A stretch of DNA of 36,036 nucleotides, taken from contig JAZSHX010000008.1 in assembly GCA_045533485.1 (NCBI GenBank), positions 1-36,036 of the forward strand, given 5' to 3'. Of this stretch, positions 14,481 to 22,675 are shown piece after piece; within the stretch, counting starts at the first letter, position 1, and each line of letters opens with the position of its first letter. Source of the stretch: Scatosoma sp045533485. Lineage in GTDB: Bacteria > Bacillota > Clostridia > Christensenellales > Borkfalkiaceae. The translations under genes and the position numbers were made by a program. Below the pieces are notes generated by a model. The model ran no database searches. It saw only the letters and a list, made by a program, of their open reading frames with translations, and had not been told where the DNA came from.

Positions 14481-15695
14481 ATGGCACAAGTAATCAACAA
14501 TTCGGTGGTAGTGGCGGTAGATATGCGCCGTCAAGTATTGCATTATTACACGATGCTTGGCGACGACCGCGCGTCCATTTCCCACCGTGTCAAAAATTAC
14601 AAAGCAAAGGGCTTAGACGAAGACTTTTTTGCAAAATTGAAAGATGCGCTTGCCGCGTTCGTGGAAGAAGCGCCCTTTGAAGACGTGCAAAAAGCCGTAG
14701 TCGTCCTGCCCGACGAAACGGTCGCGCTCGATTGCCTGCGTTTGCCGAATATGCGCAACCCCAAGCACCTGCAAAGCGCCGTTAACGTCAAACTTTCGGA
14801 GATTTACGCGAACCGCGCCGAGCTCAAGGTGTTGGCTGTTTTGGCGGACAAAAACCGTCAATTTTGCACGTATAACGTAGCGGCGATGCAGCGTAAAATT
14901 TTAGAAAACGTGTCGGCGGCTTGCTCCGAGCAACGCTTGCTTGCCGAAACCGTCACGTACGCGTCTGCGGCGACAGCGGTGGCAGTCGGCGTGCTTGCGC
15001 CTAAATACAAAGCGGAAACGTACGTATTTTTGGATATTAAAGACGTGTATTCGCGCTTTATTTTCGTGTCGGGCGGCAAGGCAGTGGGCTTTTTCACGTT
15101 GCCGTTCGGGTTAGAGTTTTTATCCGCAAAGAAATGCAAGCAGGAAGATATGCTCTTCGACCATCGCTATGCGGAGCTTGTCGTTGTCAATGCCAAGGAA
15201 CGCGCAAAATCCAAAAAGCTGTCCATTTTGGCGGAAACAAGTGATTTGGCGCAACAGCAAATCCGTAAATTGCAAGACGACAGTGACGATTTTTACGGCG
15301 ACGAAAAAACGCAAAAAAGCGAGCAAACCGCGCAAAAAGAACTCAAAGTGCTTGGCAAAAAGCAACCGCGCAAGCTGCCGCAATTTATGTTGCGCCCCAC
15401 GCCCACCGATGCAAACGGCGTAGTGCAAGAAAATTTCCGCATTTTCGTCAAGTGGGCGCTGTCCTTGATACAAAACAACGCGCTGCTCACCGCGCCCAAC
15501 GCTCCCAAGTGCGTGCTTGTCAACCTGCCGCAAGCGTTTGACCACGTATTTGAAAAGTTGGCGGAAGAAGAAACGGAAACGGGCTTGCCCTTTATCCGTT
15601 TTGACGGGGCGGACAACGATGCGGACTTGGCAAACCATTTGGAGCTTTTCGGCGGCTTGTATGCAAAATATTTATCGTCGTCGGCGAAATTTTAA
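14481..15695 (+). CDS. PilM-like actin-fold pilus assembly protein
   Basis: The 404-residue product resembles PilM, the cytoplasmic actin/FtsA-like protein that links the pilus motor to the membrane alignment complex. The visible pattern includes an N-terminal strand pair with NNSVVVAVDMR (phosphate-1-like), VVVLPDETVALDCLRLP near 80-100, which matches the PilM stretch that follows its first subdomain, and FLDIKDVYSRFIFVSGGKAVGFF near 185-210 (phosphate-2-like). A charged segment of about 60 residues near 230-290 is extra. No PilN or PilO, its usual partners, is encoded next to it. AAGGAA lies upstream of the start. It stands between the minor pilins and the prepilin peptidase. Confidence 0.7.
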   Translation: MAQVINNSVVVAVDMRRQVLHYYTMLGDDRASISHRVKNYKAKGLDEDFFAKLKDALAAFVEEAPFEDVQKAVVVLPDETVALDCLRLPNMRNPKHLQSAVNVKLSEIYANRAELKVLAVLADKNRQFCTYNVAAMQRKILENVSAACSEQRLLAETVTYASAATAVAVGVLAPKYKAETYVFLDIKDVYSRFIFVSGGKAVGFFTLPFGLEFLSAKKCKQEDMLFDHRYAELVVVNAKERAKSKKLSILAETSDLAQQQIRKLQDDSDDFYGDEKTQKSEQTAQKELKVLGKKQPRKLPQFMLRPTPTDANGVVQENFRIFVKWALSLIQNNALLTAPNAPKCVLVNLPQAFDHVFEKLAEEETETGLPFIRFDGADNDADLANHLELFGGLYAKYLSSSAKF

Positions 15696-15704
15696 GGGTA
15701 TAAT

Positions 15705-16592
15705 ATGGACGAATTTTACAAAATCGTAGCGTATATTTTGGCTGGGCTTGTAGGGCTGTGCGTGGGCAGTTTTCTCAACGTAGTGATATACAGAGTGCCG
15801 GCAGGTATGCGTTTAGACAAGCCGGACTCCCATTGTCCCAAATGCAAATACAAGCTTCGTTGGTATGACAATATCCCCGTTTTGTCCTATATTATGTTAG
15901 GGGGCAAGTGCAGAAGCTGTAAGCAAAAAATCCCCTTCCGTTACACGGTCGTGGAAATTGCCAACTGCTTGGCTTGGCTTGTTTCCGTTTGGATGTTTTG
16001 GGATTTGAGCATTGCCTTTGCCGTGGTGCACGCGCTTTGTTCGTCCGTGCTCATCTGCGTAGCGTTTATTGATTTAGAGCATATGCTCGTTTTTGACAGG
16101 TTTGTCATTATCCTTGCCGCGCTTGGCGTTGTGGCGGTGTTTTTCGATCCGTATTACGGTTGGCTGTCGCATTTGATAGGCGGCGCAATCGGCTTTGCCT
16201 TTTTCTACGGTATGCACGCACTTTTCTATTACGGCTTGAAAAAGGACGCGCTTGGCGGCGGCGATATCAAGTTGTCTGCGGCGGTTGGTTTATTGCTTGG
16301 CTGGCAACGCTTGTTGCTTGCCGTATTGATAGCGTCCGTAAGCGCGAGCGTCGTGCTCGTTATCCTTTCAAGAAGAAATCAAGAAATGGACGTTGAAGAA
16401 AGCGTAGACGGGGGGCAGGTATGCGATGAAACGCAAAATACCTGCGAAAATACCGATACGAACAGCGAACAAGACGGGCAAAATAATGCAGGAGAATACC
16501 CGTTTGCACCCTTCTTGTGCGCCGGGTTTTTCGTGGCGCTGTCGTTTGGCGCGCAAATTATACAAGCATATTTACACTTATTAGGTTTTTAA
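15705..16592 (+). CDS. pilD: Prepilin peptidase (type IV leader peptidase)
   Basis: This is a membrane aspartyl protease that cleaves the basic leaders of the prepilins in this locus and may methylate the new N-terminus. The N-terminal GSFLNVVIYRVP is diagnostic. The zinc-type cysteine pairs CPKC and CRSC of the methyltransferase segment are near residues 44-70. The two catalytic Asp residues are in AFIDLEH (about 123) and GGGDIK (about 187). Several membrane helices follow. An acidic, Asn/Gln/Glu-rich loop of about 50 residues lies between the last two helices (about 225-270), which is unusual; it gives a length of 295. It starts 9 bp after the PilM-like gene. Confidence 0.92.
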   Translation: MDEFYKIVAYILAGLVGLCVGSFLNVVIYRVPAGMRLDKPDSHCPKCKYKLRWYDNIPVLSYIMLGGKCRSCKQKIPFRYTVVEIANCLAWLVSVWMFWDLSIAFAVVHALCSSVLICVAFIDLEHMLVFDRFVIILAALGVVAVFFDPYYGWLSHLIGGAIGFAFFYGMHALFYYGLKKDALGGGDIKLSAAVGLLLGWQRLLLAVLIASVSASVVLVILSRRNQEMDVEESVDGGQVCDETQNTCENTDTNSEQDGQNNAGEYPFAPFLCAGFFVALSFGAQIIQAYLHLLGF

Positions 16593-16604
16593 GGAGGCGA
16601 AACT

Positions 16605-17816
16605 GTGCCGGTTTATAAATACGTAGCGGTCAATTCGCAAAAACAACAGGTAAAGGGCAAATACATTGCCGCCAACACGAAAGAGCTTGCCGCAGAGCTG
16701 GCAAAGCGCAATTTGTACGTCGTTTCCGCGTCCGTGAGCAAGGAAGGATCTCCGTCCGCCTTTTTCACGCTGGGTACGGGCAAAGTGCCGATGCGAGAGC
16801 TGACGATGTTTTGTCGGCAGTTTGCGATTATGCTCACGTCGGGTATTCCCGTGCTTGCCACGCTGGAAAATTTGAAAAAGCAAAAATATTCTTCATATTT
16901 CAAATCCATTTTGCAAGCCATTTACGACGACGTGAAAGGCGGCGATATGCTGTCCGTAGCCATTGAAAAGCATCGCAAAGTGTTCCCCAACTTCTTTAGA
17001 AGCATGGTATATATCGGGGAAGCCAGCGGTAAACTCAGCTCCGTGTTCGTGTCGCTTGCTGATTATTACGAATCGGACGCGGCGATTAAACGCAAAGTAA
17101 AAGCGGCTATGGCATATCCCTTGATGCTGCTGGGTTTGACCTTTGGTATCGTTATTTTGATGCTGACCTTCGTCGTGCCCACCTTCCGCGACACCATGCA
17201 AAAAATGGAAGTGGAAGTGACGGGCTTTACGAAGTTCGTATACGACGCGTCGGCGTGGCTTACGCTCAACTGGCGCTGGGTGCTTATCATTGCGATTTTG
17301 CTTGGTTTTCTCATTTTCCTGTTTGCGCGCAGTAATGCAGGCAGGTATATGGGCGACGTTTTGAAAATTCACGCGCCGATTATCGGGAAAATTCAAGTGG
17401 ATCTTGTCACTGCCCGTTTTGCGCGCGCATTTTCCCTGCTCCTTTCCAGCGGTATGGGCTTAGCCACCGCCTTGGATACCGTCGGTATGATTTTAGGCAA
17501 TCGGTATTTGGAAAAACGCTTCCGCTACGTTGCCAAGGATATTCGGCAGGGCGTACCGCTGACAACGGCGCTGCAAAAATTCAAGTTTTTCCCCGATTTG
17601 CTGGTGCAAATGGTAGCCGTAGGCGAAAAAACCGCGGCGATTGACGAAGTTTTGAACCGTTCTTGTTCTTATTTCGATCAATGCGTAGAATCGTCGCTCA
17701 ACGGTTTGACGGCGAAGCTGCAACCGATTATGCTGATGGTAATCGGCGTCGTGATCGGTTCGCTGTTCTTGGCAGTATATTCGCCGATGCTTTCCATTAT
17801 GAATACCTTGGGATAA
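16605..17816 (+). CDS. pilC: Type IV pilus inner-membrane platform protein PilC/GspF
   Basis: The 403-residue protein has the two repeated GspF domains (roughly 68-190 and 270-393), each with a membrane-associated helical bundle, and three long hydrophobic helices (near 170-190, 222-245 and 370-395). The typical motif CRQFAIMLTSGIPVLATLE is near residue 70, with the counterpart FARAFSLLLSSGMGLATALD near 270. It is the platform on which the motor ATPase acts to extrude pilins. The start is a GTG with AAGGAGG immediately upstream. The N-terminal MPVYKYVAVNSQ is the standard beginning for this family. Confidence 0.93.
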   Translation: MPVYKYVAVNSQKQQVKGKYIAANTKELAAELAKRNLYVVSASVSKEGSPSAFFTLGTGKVPMRELTMFCRQFAIMLTSGIPVLATLENLKKQKYSSYFKSILQAIYDDVKGGDMLSVAIEKHRKVFPNFFRSMVYIGEASGKLSSVFVSLADYYESDAAIKRKVKAAMAYPLMLLGLTFGIVILMLTFVVPTFRDTMQKMEVEVTGFTKFVYDASAWLTLNWRWVLIIAILLGFLIFLFARSNAGRYMGDVLKIHAPIIGKIQVDLVTARFARAFSLLLSSGMGLATALDTVGMILGNRYLEKRFRYVAKDIRQGVPLTTALQKFKFFPDLLVQMVAVGEKTAAIDEVLNRSCSYFDQCVESSLNGLTAKLQPIMLMVIGVVIGSLFLAVYSPMLSIMNTLG

Positions 17817-17848
17817 AAGTAAAAACCCTAAAAAACAAGCTTTTGATA

Positions 17849-17869
17849 GCGGTTTTTATGGAAAACCGC
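17849..17869 (+). promoter_or_regulatory. Stem-loop between pilC and pilB
   Basis: GCGGTTTT (17849-17856) pairs with AAAACCGC (17862-17869) around a 5-nt loop. An AT-rich stretch follows, but no clear T-run. It may be a processing site or weak terminator just before the motor ATPase gene. Confidence 0.5.
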
Positions 17870-17891
17870 ATTAAAAATAAGGATTTTCACA

Positions 17892-19577
17892 ATGAATATC
17901 AATAAAGAGCTCTTACAATTTTATACCTACAAAAAGATTATCAAAAAGAAACAGCAGGATAAAATTTTGCAGGATTGCGAACGCTTGAACGTGTCCGTGC
18001 GTGAGTATATGTTGGCGAAAGAATACGTCAACGCCACGCAGGAACTCCCTGTTTTGGGCGAATTTTACTGTATGCCACACGTCGAAATCGATATGCTGCA
18101 AATCGACAAATCGCTTTTTGATTTATTCTCTTTTGAGTTTATGAAGCGCAACAAAATGATTCCCGTTAGTATCAACGAAGAAGGCACTTTGTTGCTTGCG
18201 GTGGGCAATCCCTTGGATTGTACGGCAATTTCCGCGATAGCCACCAAGTTTATTTGTCCCATCGATTACGTGTTAGTGCCGCCCATACAAATCGATAGAT
18301 ATATCGATTCGATTGCCGCGGTAATTTCTACGTCGGAAGCGTTGGACGATTTGAACGATGCGGGCGACGCGGACTTGTTTTCCGAAAAGGATAAAAACGG
18401 CGAAGCGGTTTTGGAAGGCGATGTTGTCAACAACCCGTCCGTTCGTTTGGTGGATTCCATTATCAAGGAAGCCATTCCGTATAGAGCCAGCGATATCCAT
18501 ATCGAGCCGTTTGAAAAGACGGTGAAAGTGCGTTATAGAATAGACGGCGACCTGCAAGAGCGTGCGGAATTTCCCGTTGCGGCATATTCCGCGATTTGCG
18601 CGCGTATCAAGATTATGGCAGGTATGGATATAGCCGAACGCCGTGTACCGCAGGACGGGCGTATCAATATGGTCATCGGCGGCAGCGAATACGATTTCCG
18701 TATCTCTTCTTTGCCCACGATGTTTGGCGAAAAGTTCGTTATCCGTGTGCTGGACAGAACTTCTTTCCGCTTCACGCGCGAAGATTTGGGCTTTACCGAC
18801 CAAGAAAACGCGCTTTTGGACAAGATGCTGTCGCGCCCCCACGGGATTATCCTTTTGACCGGCCCGACGGGTTGCGGTAAGTCGACGACGCTGTATGCCT
18901 TTTTAAAGGAAATCAATAAACCGCACGTCAATATCGTCACGGTTGAAGACCCTGTCGAATACGTAATGACGGGTATCAACCAAACGCAGGTGAACACCAA
19001 AGCGAATATGACGTTTGCCGTGGCGCTCCGTTCCATTTTGCGGCAAGACCCCGACGTAATTATGGTCGGGGAAATGCGTGACGAAGAAACGGCGGAAATT
19101 GCCGTTCGCGCCGCGATTACAGGGCACTTGGTGTTTAGCACTTTGCACACCAACGACGCGCCGGGCAGTATCATCCGTTTGGAAGATATGGGCGTGGACG
19201 ATTATTTGATTGCCGATTCCCTTGTCGGTGCAATCGCACAGCGTTTGGTCAAGCGCTTGTGTCCGGCTTGCAAAAAGAAATTGAGAACCACGCAAAAGGA
19301 AGCCGAGCTTTTGGGTTTTGACGAACCGATAAGCATCTACAAGCCGCAGGGCTGTCAATTTTGCAATCATACGGGTTACAAAGGCAGAATCGCCGTGCAC
19401 GAGCTTATGTATATCAATGAAAATATGCGCAACGCCATCGTGCAGGAAAAGAATTTGGAGAAATTGCGTGAAATCGCCAAGGAAAACGGTATGGTCACGC
19501 TTTGGAACTCTTGCAAGAGCTTGGTGCTTAAAGGCATCACCAGTATGCAAGAGCTTATGACGTTGAGTATTGAATAA
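17892..19577 (+). CDS. pilB: Type IV pilus assembly ATPase PilB/GspE
   Basis: This hexameric motor ATPase powers pilus extension. The 561-residue protein has an N-terminal GspE/MshEN-type domain, then the catalytic core: Walker A GPTGCGKST (about 324-332), the Asp box near VEDPVEYV, Walker B ILRQDPDVIMVGEMRD with the catalytic Glu, and the His box TGHLVFSTLHTND. The zinc-binding CPAC (near 459) and CQFC (near 490) pairs are characteristic of extension ATPases and absent from the retraction ATPase PilT. AAGG lies 9 nt before the ATG. It is the last gene of the locus. Confidence 0.95.
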   Translation: MNINKELLQFYTYKKIIKKKQQDKILQDCERLNVSVREYMLAKEYVNATQELPVLGEFYCMPHVEIDMLQIDKSLFDLFSFEFMKRNKMIPVSINEEGTLLLAVGNPLDCTAISAIATKFICPIDYVLVPPIQIDRYIDSIAAVISTSEALDDLNDAGDADLFSEKDKNGEAVLEGDVVNNPSVRLVDSIIKEAIPYRASDIHIEPFEKTVKVRYRIDGDLQERAEFPVAAYSAICARIKIMAGMDIAERRVPQDGRINMVIGGSEYDFRISSLPTMFGEKFVIRVLDRTSFRFTREDLGFTDQENALLDKMLSRPHGIILLTGPTGCGKSTTLYAFLKEINKPHVNIVTVEDPVEYVMTGINQTQVNTKANMTFAVALRSILRQDPDVIMVGEMRDEETAEIAVRAAITGHLVFSTLHTNDAPGSIIRLEDMGVDDYLIADSLVGAIAQRLVKRLCPACKKKLRTTQKEAELLGFDEPISIYKPQGCQFCNHTGYKGRIAVHELMYINENMRNAIVQEKNLEKLREIAKENGMVTLWNSCKSLVLKGITSMQELMTLSIE

Positions 19578-19585
19578 ACAAAAGC

Positions 19586-19619
19586 CCCGTTTGGAAGTTA
19601 CCATCCAAACGGGTTTTTT
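19586..19619 (+). terminator. Terminator of the pilus locus
   Basis: A perfect 10-bp stem (19586-19595 with 19604-19613) with an 8-nt loop is followed by six T. It stands between pilB and the convergent AraC-type gene. Confidence 0.92.
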
Positions 19620-19621
19620 CA

Positions 19622-20500
19622 TTAAAAGGAAATTCGTTTTTTGTATTGCGTAGGCGTTATGCCAAGTACGCTCTTGAAGCGTTGTAAAAAGTTGGTAAAA
19701 TCTTGAAAACCGCACTGCGAAGCAATTTCCTGTAAGGATAGGTCGGTATGCAATAAACGGCAGGCGTGTGCGATGCGAAACTGTATCAAGAACTGCATAG
19801 GGGAAACCCCCGTTTGCTTTTTGAAGCGTTTGGTGAAATACACCTTTTCTAAATTTGCGGTCTTTGCCAAATCGTCCAAATAAATATCTTGACTGAAATG
19901 CGCTTTCATATACGCAATCGCATCGTCGATGGCAGGGCTGGTATGGTTTTTCACCGCCGTAGCTTTTTCATAAGGCGTGTCCATGAGCGTATGAAACAAA
20001 GCGTACAGCTTGGAAAGCAACAAACACGGCTGCGTCTGTTCGCTTTTACAAAGCGCAAACAATTCGTGAAAGGCAGTGGAAACATCCCCGCTTTGCAGGT
20101 TATAAATCACGGGATTTTGTTCGGAAATTCCTATGCGTTCCAATAATGATCGCATACCTGCCCCGTTGCAATGTATCCAAAAATACTCATACGGGTCTTC
20201 TTTATCGGGTATGTAATAATAATAGGCGTCCTTGGGGATAAGCCAAAGCGTATGCGGCTGCAAGCGATACAGCTTATCGTTGACAAAATAATCTCCTTTC
20301 CCCTTAATCACGTATTGCAGGCATACGTTGTCGCGCGCGCTCAAATTCGTGTAAAACTGCGTGGGGATAGCCACCATATGTCCCACTCGTTCCAAATACA
20401 CGGAAGAAAAATCTTGTGTGTCTACCGATTTGTTAAACTTGTCCTTATAAATTGTTCTATTTTGGCTGGACATCAGCTCAAAAGCGTTTTTCGTTTCCAT
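19622..20500 (-). CDS. AraC family transcriptional regulator
   Basis: The 292-residue protein has an N-terminal AraC-type cupin ligand pocket (about 40-150, with the strand pattern LQPHTLWLIPKDAYYYY and a conserved FWIHCNG) and a C-terminal pair of helix-turn-helix motifs (about 195-290). The first is near DIYLDDLAKTANLEKVYFTK, the second near SLQEIASQCGFQDFTNF, followed by the signature GITPTQYKK. Such proteins usually activate sugar-utilisation genes. It is divergent from the Gfo/Idh/MocA gene and probably controls it. TAGGAG lies upstream of the start on the minus strand. Confidence 0.92.
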   Translation of the reverse strand: METKNAFELMSSQNRTIYKDKFNKSVDTQDFSSVYLERVGHMVAIPTQFYTNLSARDNVCLQYVIKGKGDYFVNDKLYRLQPHTLWLIPKDAYYYYIPDKEDPYEYFWIHCNGAGMRSLLERIGISEQNPVIYNLQSGDVSTAFHELFALCKSEQTQPCLLLSKLYALFHTLMDTPYEKATAVKNHTSPAIDDAIAYMKAHFSQDIYLDDLAKTANLEKVYFTKRFKKQTGVSPMQFLIQFRIAHACRLLHTDLSLQEIASQCGFQDFTNFLQRFKSVLGITPTQYKKRISF

Positions 20501-20518
20501 ATCTGTGCTCCTAACACT

Positions 20519-20547
20519 AAAATATCATAAAATAGCACATTTGTCAA
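20519..20547 (-). promoter_or_regulatory. Promoter of the AraC-type gene
   Basis: Read on the minus strand, TTGACA (20547-20542) and TATTTT (20524-20519) are separated by 17 nt, just upstream of the ribosome site. Confidence 0.65.
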
Positions 20548-20602
20548 TGTTTTCACAATAAAAAAAAGACTATTTAATCAAATAATAAGACAATTTCGTA
20601 TA

Positions 20603-20631
20603 TAGACGAACGAAAGAAAATGTGTTATAAT
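20603..20631 (+). promoter_or_regulatory. Promoter of the Gfo/Idh/MocA gene, weak -35
   Basis: A perfect TATAAT is at 20626-20631, but the -35 position (TAGACG at 20603-20608) is poor. A strong -10 with a poor -35 is what is expected of a promoter that needs an activator, which fits the divergent AraC-type gene. Confidence 0.6.
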
Positions 20632-20665
20632 ATGCAAAAGCAACAATGCGAAAAAGGAGAAAACT

Positions 20666-21949
20666 ATGAAAAAAATCAAAATGGCGGTGCTTGGTTGTGG
20701 CGATAGGGGAAATTGTTATGCGAAATACGCTTTGCAGCATCCCGAAGAAGCGGAAGTAGTGGCGGTGATTGACGTCAACCCCGTACCCTTACACGTAACG
20801 GGCGATGCGTTCGGCGTGCCGAAAAACCGTCGTTTTACTTCGCTTGACGATTTTTTAGCGGCGAAAATCGACTGCGACACGGTCATTAACGCAACGATGG
20901 ACAGCGCGCATTACGAAACGGCGAAAGCACTTATTCAAGCGGGCTATCACCAGCTTTTGGAAAAGCCCGTCGTCAACAATGCAAAGCAGCTTTTGGACCT
21001 TCGCGATATGGCAAATAGAAAAGGCGTTTCCGTGCTTGTTTGCCACGTGCTTAGATATACTCCCTTTTACAATGCCATCAAGCAAGCGATACTTAACGGT
21101 GCAGTGGGGACGGTGCAAACGATGGAGATGCACGAACACGTCAATCCTATACATTTTGCAAGCTCTTTCGTGCGCGGAAAATGGGCGGACGAAGATGAAT
21201 GCGGTTCGTCCTTGCTCTTACAAAAATGCTGTCACGATACCGATTTAATGTGCTGGTTAAACAATAACAGCGCACCCATGTACGTGTTCAGCTTTGCTTC
21301 GCGCAATTTATACACGGAAGAAAACGCCCCCAAAGGCGCAACGGAATTTTGCGCGGATTGCCCCCACAATCAAACGTGCGTGTATGATGCAAAGCGCACG
21401 CAGGTAGACGAAGACTGGTTTGCTTTCCAAACGTACAGAGAAGTCCCCAAGCCCCTTGCGGAAATTACCTACGAAGAAAAATTACAGCATTTGGCTTCTT
21501 GCGATTACGGCCGTTGCGTGTATAAATTTAAGAAAAATTTAGTGGACAGACAATCGGTAACCGTGCATTTTGCCAACGGCAGTATTTGTACGCTTATGCT
21601 CACGGGCGGCGCGGCAATGGGTAGCAGACATATACATATCGTTGGAGATAAAGGCGAAATTTTCGGCACGATGAACGACCAAAAATTCATTATTCGTAAG
21701 CGTGTACACGATGGCGCTTTCCACGATACCGTGGTTAAGGAAGTGGACGTAAAGGAACAGTTGAAAGGCGCTGGCCACGGCGGCGGCGACTACGCCATTA
21801 TGCACGACTACGTGCGCTATTTGAACGGCGATAGAAGCTCCATTTCCATCACGGATATCAACGATTCCGTCTACGGTCACCTTTGCGTGTACGCCGCGGA
21901 AGACAGCCGAAAAACACGGCAAGTTAAAACCATCGAGCAATTAAACTAA
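20666..21949 (+). CDS. Gfo/Idh/MocA family NAD(P)-dependent oxidoreductase
   Basis: This is a two-domain dehydrogenase. The N-terminal Rossmann fold has VLGCGDRG (about residues 8-15) for the nucleotide and the family motif EKPV near 97-100. The C-terminal alpha/beta domain has the likely catalytic His in KCCHDTDLMCW (about 190). It also carries the Cys-rich segment CADCPHNQTCVYDAKR and a later CDYGRC, a feature of a subgroup of these enzymes. Substrates in the family are sugars, inositols or glycoside derivatives; none can be assigned here. AAGGAG precedes the start. It stands alone with its own terminator, next to the AraC regulator, so it is probably an inducible step in carbohydrate use. 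Confidence 0.88.
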   Translation: MKKIKMAVLGCGDRGNCYAKYALQHPEEAEVVAVIDVNPVPLHVTGDAFGVPKNRRFTSLDDFLAAKIDCDTVINATMDSAHYETAKALIQAGYHQLLEKPVVNNAKQLLDLRDMANRKGVSVLVCHVLRYTPFYNAIKQAILNGAVGTVQTMEMHEHVNPIHFASSFVRGKWADEDECGSSLLLQKCCHDTDLMCWLNNNSAPMYVFSFASRNLYTEENAPKGATEFCADCPHNQTCVYDAKRTQVDEDWFAFQTYREVPKPLAEITYEEKLQHLASCDYGRCVYKFKKNLVDRQSVTVHFANGSICTLMLTGGAAMGSRHIHIVGDKGEIFGTMNDQKFIIRKRVHDGAFHDTVVKEVDVKEQLKGAGHGGGDYAIMHDYVRYLNGDRSSISITDINDSVYGHLCVYAAEDSRKTRQVKTIEQLN

Positions 21950-21957
21950 ATGATAGA

Positions 21958-21998
21958 TAACCGCTTGGAAAACACGACCAAGCGGTTAATTTTTTTTC
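21958..21998 (+). terminator. Terminator of the Gfo/Idh/MocA gene
   Basis: A perfect 11-bp stem (21958-21968 with 21978-21988) with a 9-nt loop is followed by nine T. Confidence 0.95.
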
Positions 21999-22029
21999 AA
22001 AAATGCGCACTAAAAATTGCACAGGGGTA

Positions 22030-22058
22030 TTGCAAAACCTGTCGAAATATGATATAAT
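22030..22058 (+). promoter_or_regulatory. Promoter of the thymidine kinase gene
   Basis: TTGCAA at 22030-22035 and TATAAT at 22053-22058 have 17-nt spacing. A ribosome site (AAAGGAAG) follows at 22075. Confidence 0.8.
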
Positions 22059-22090
22059 CATTGTATAGCGATACAAAGGAAGAAAAAATC

Positions 22091-22672
22091 GTGGCAAAAT
22101 TATATTTCAAGTACGGAGCAATGGGCTCTTCCAAAACGGCAAACGCACTCATTACCAAGTTTAATTACGAAGAACGGGGGATGAAAGTATGGCTGATAAA
22201 GCCGTCCATCGACGTGCGCGACGGCGCGGACGTAGTGCGTTCGCGTATCGGGCTGCAATCGCAAGCGGAAATTATCACGCCCGAAAAAAATTTATGGGAA
22301 GAATACCAAAATCACACCGATTGCAACGTAATTATTGCCGACGAATGTCAATTTTTCTTGGCGCACCAAATCGACGAATTGCGCCAAATCGTGGACGAAT
22401 TAAACGTACCCGTGCTTTGCTACGGTTTACGCACCGATTTCCGCACGCAACTGTTTGAAGGCAGCCGCCGCTTGTTTGAAACGGCGGATTCCATACAAGA
22501 AATCAAAACCATTTGCACGTGCGGCAAAAAAGCCATTGTCAACGCGCGCTTGAACTGGCAGGGCGAAGTGGTGGTAAAGGGCGGACAAATACTCATCGGC
22601 GGCAACGATTCCTACGTGGCGATGTGCCACAGCTGTTGGAAGAAAACGATCGCCAAGCAAACGAGAAAATAA
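22091..22672 (+). CDS. tdk: Thymidine kinase (type II)
   Basis: This enzyme phosphorylates thymidine for nucleotide salvage. I choose the GTG at 22091 because AAAGGAAG lies 8 nt upstream and the product then begins AKLYFKYGAMGSSKT, as in the family; an earlier in-frame start at 22061 lies almost on the promoter. The 193-residue product is of normal length. It shows the P-loop GAMGSSKT (about 9-16), the acidic motif ADECQF with the catalytic Glu, the lasso-region start YGLRTDF, and a structural zinc site built from the CTC and CHSC cysteines. It is followed after 3 bp by a 5' nuclease gene, so the two form a small DNA-metabolism operon. Confidence 0.95.
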   Translation: MAKLYFKYGAMGSSKTANALITKFNYEERGMKVWLIKPSIDVRDGADVVRSRIGLQSQAEIITPEKNLWEEYQNHTDCNVIIADECQFFLAHQIDELRQIVDELNVPVLCYGLRTDFRTQLFEGSRRLFETADSIQEIKTICTCGKKAIVNARLNWQGEVVVKGGQILIGGNDSYVAMCHSCWKKTIAKQTRK

Positions 22673-22675
22673 TAT

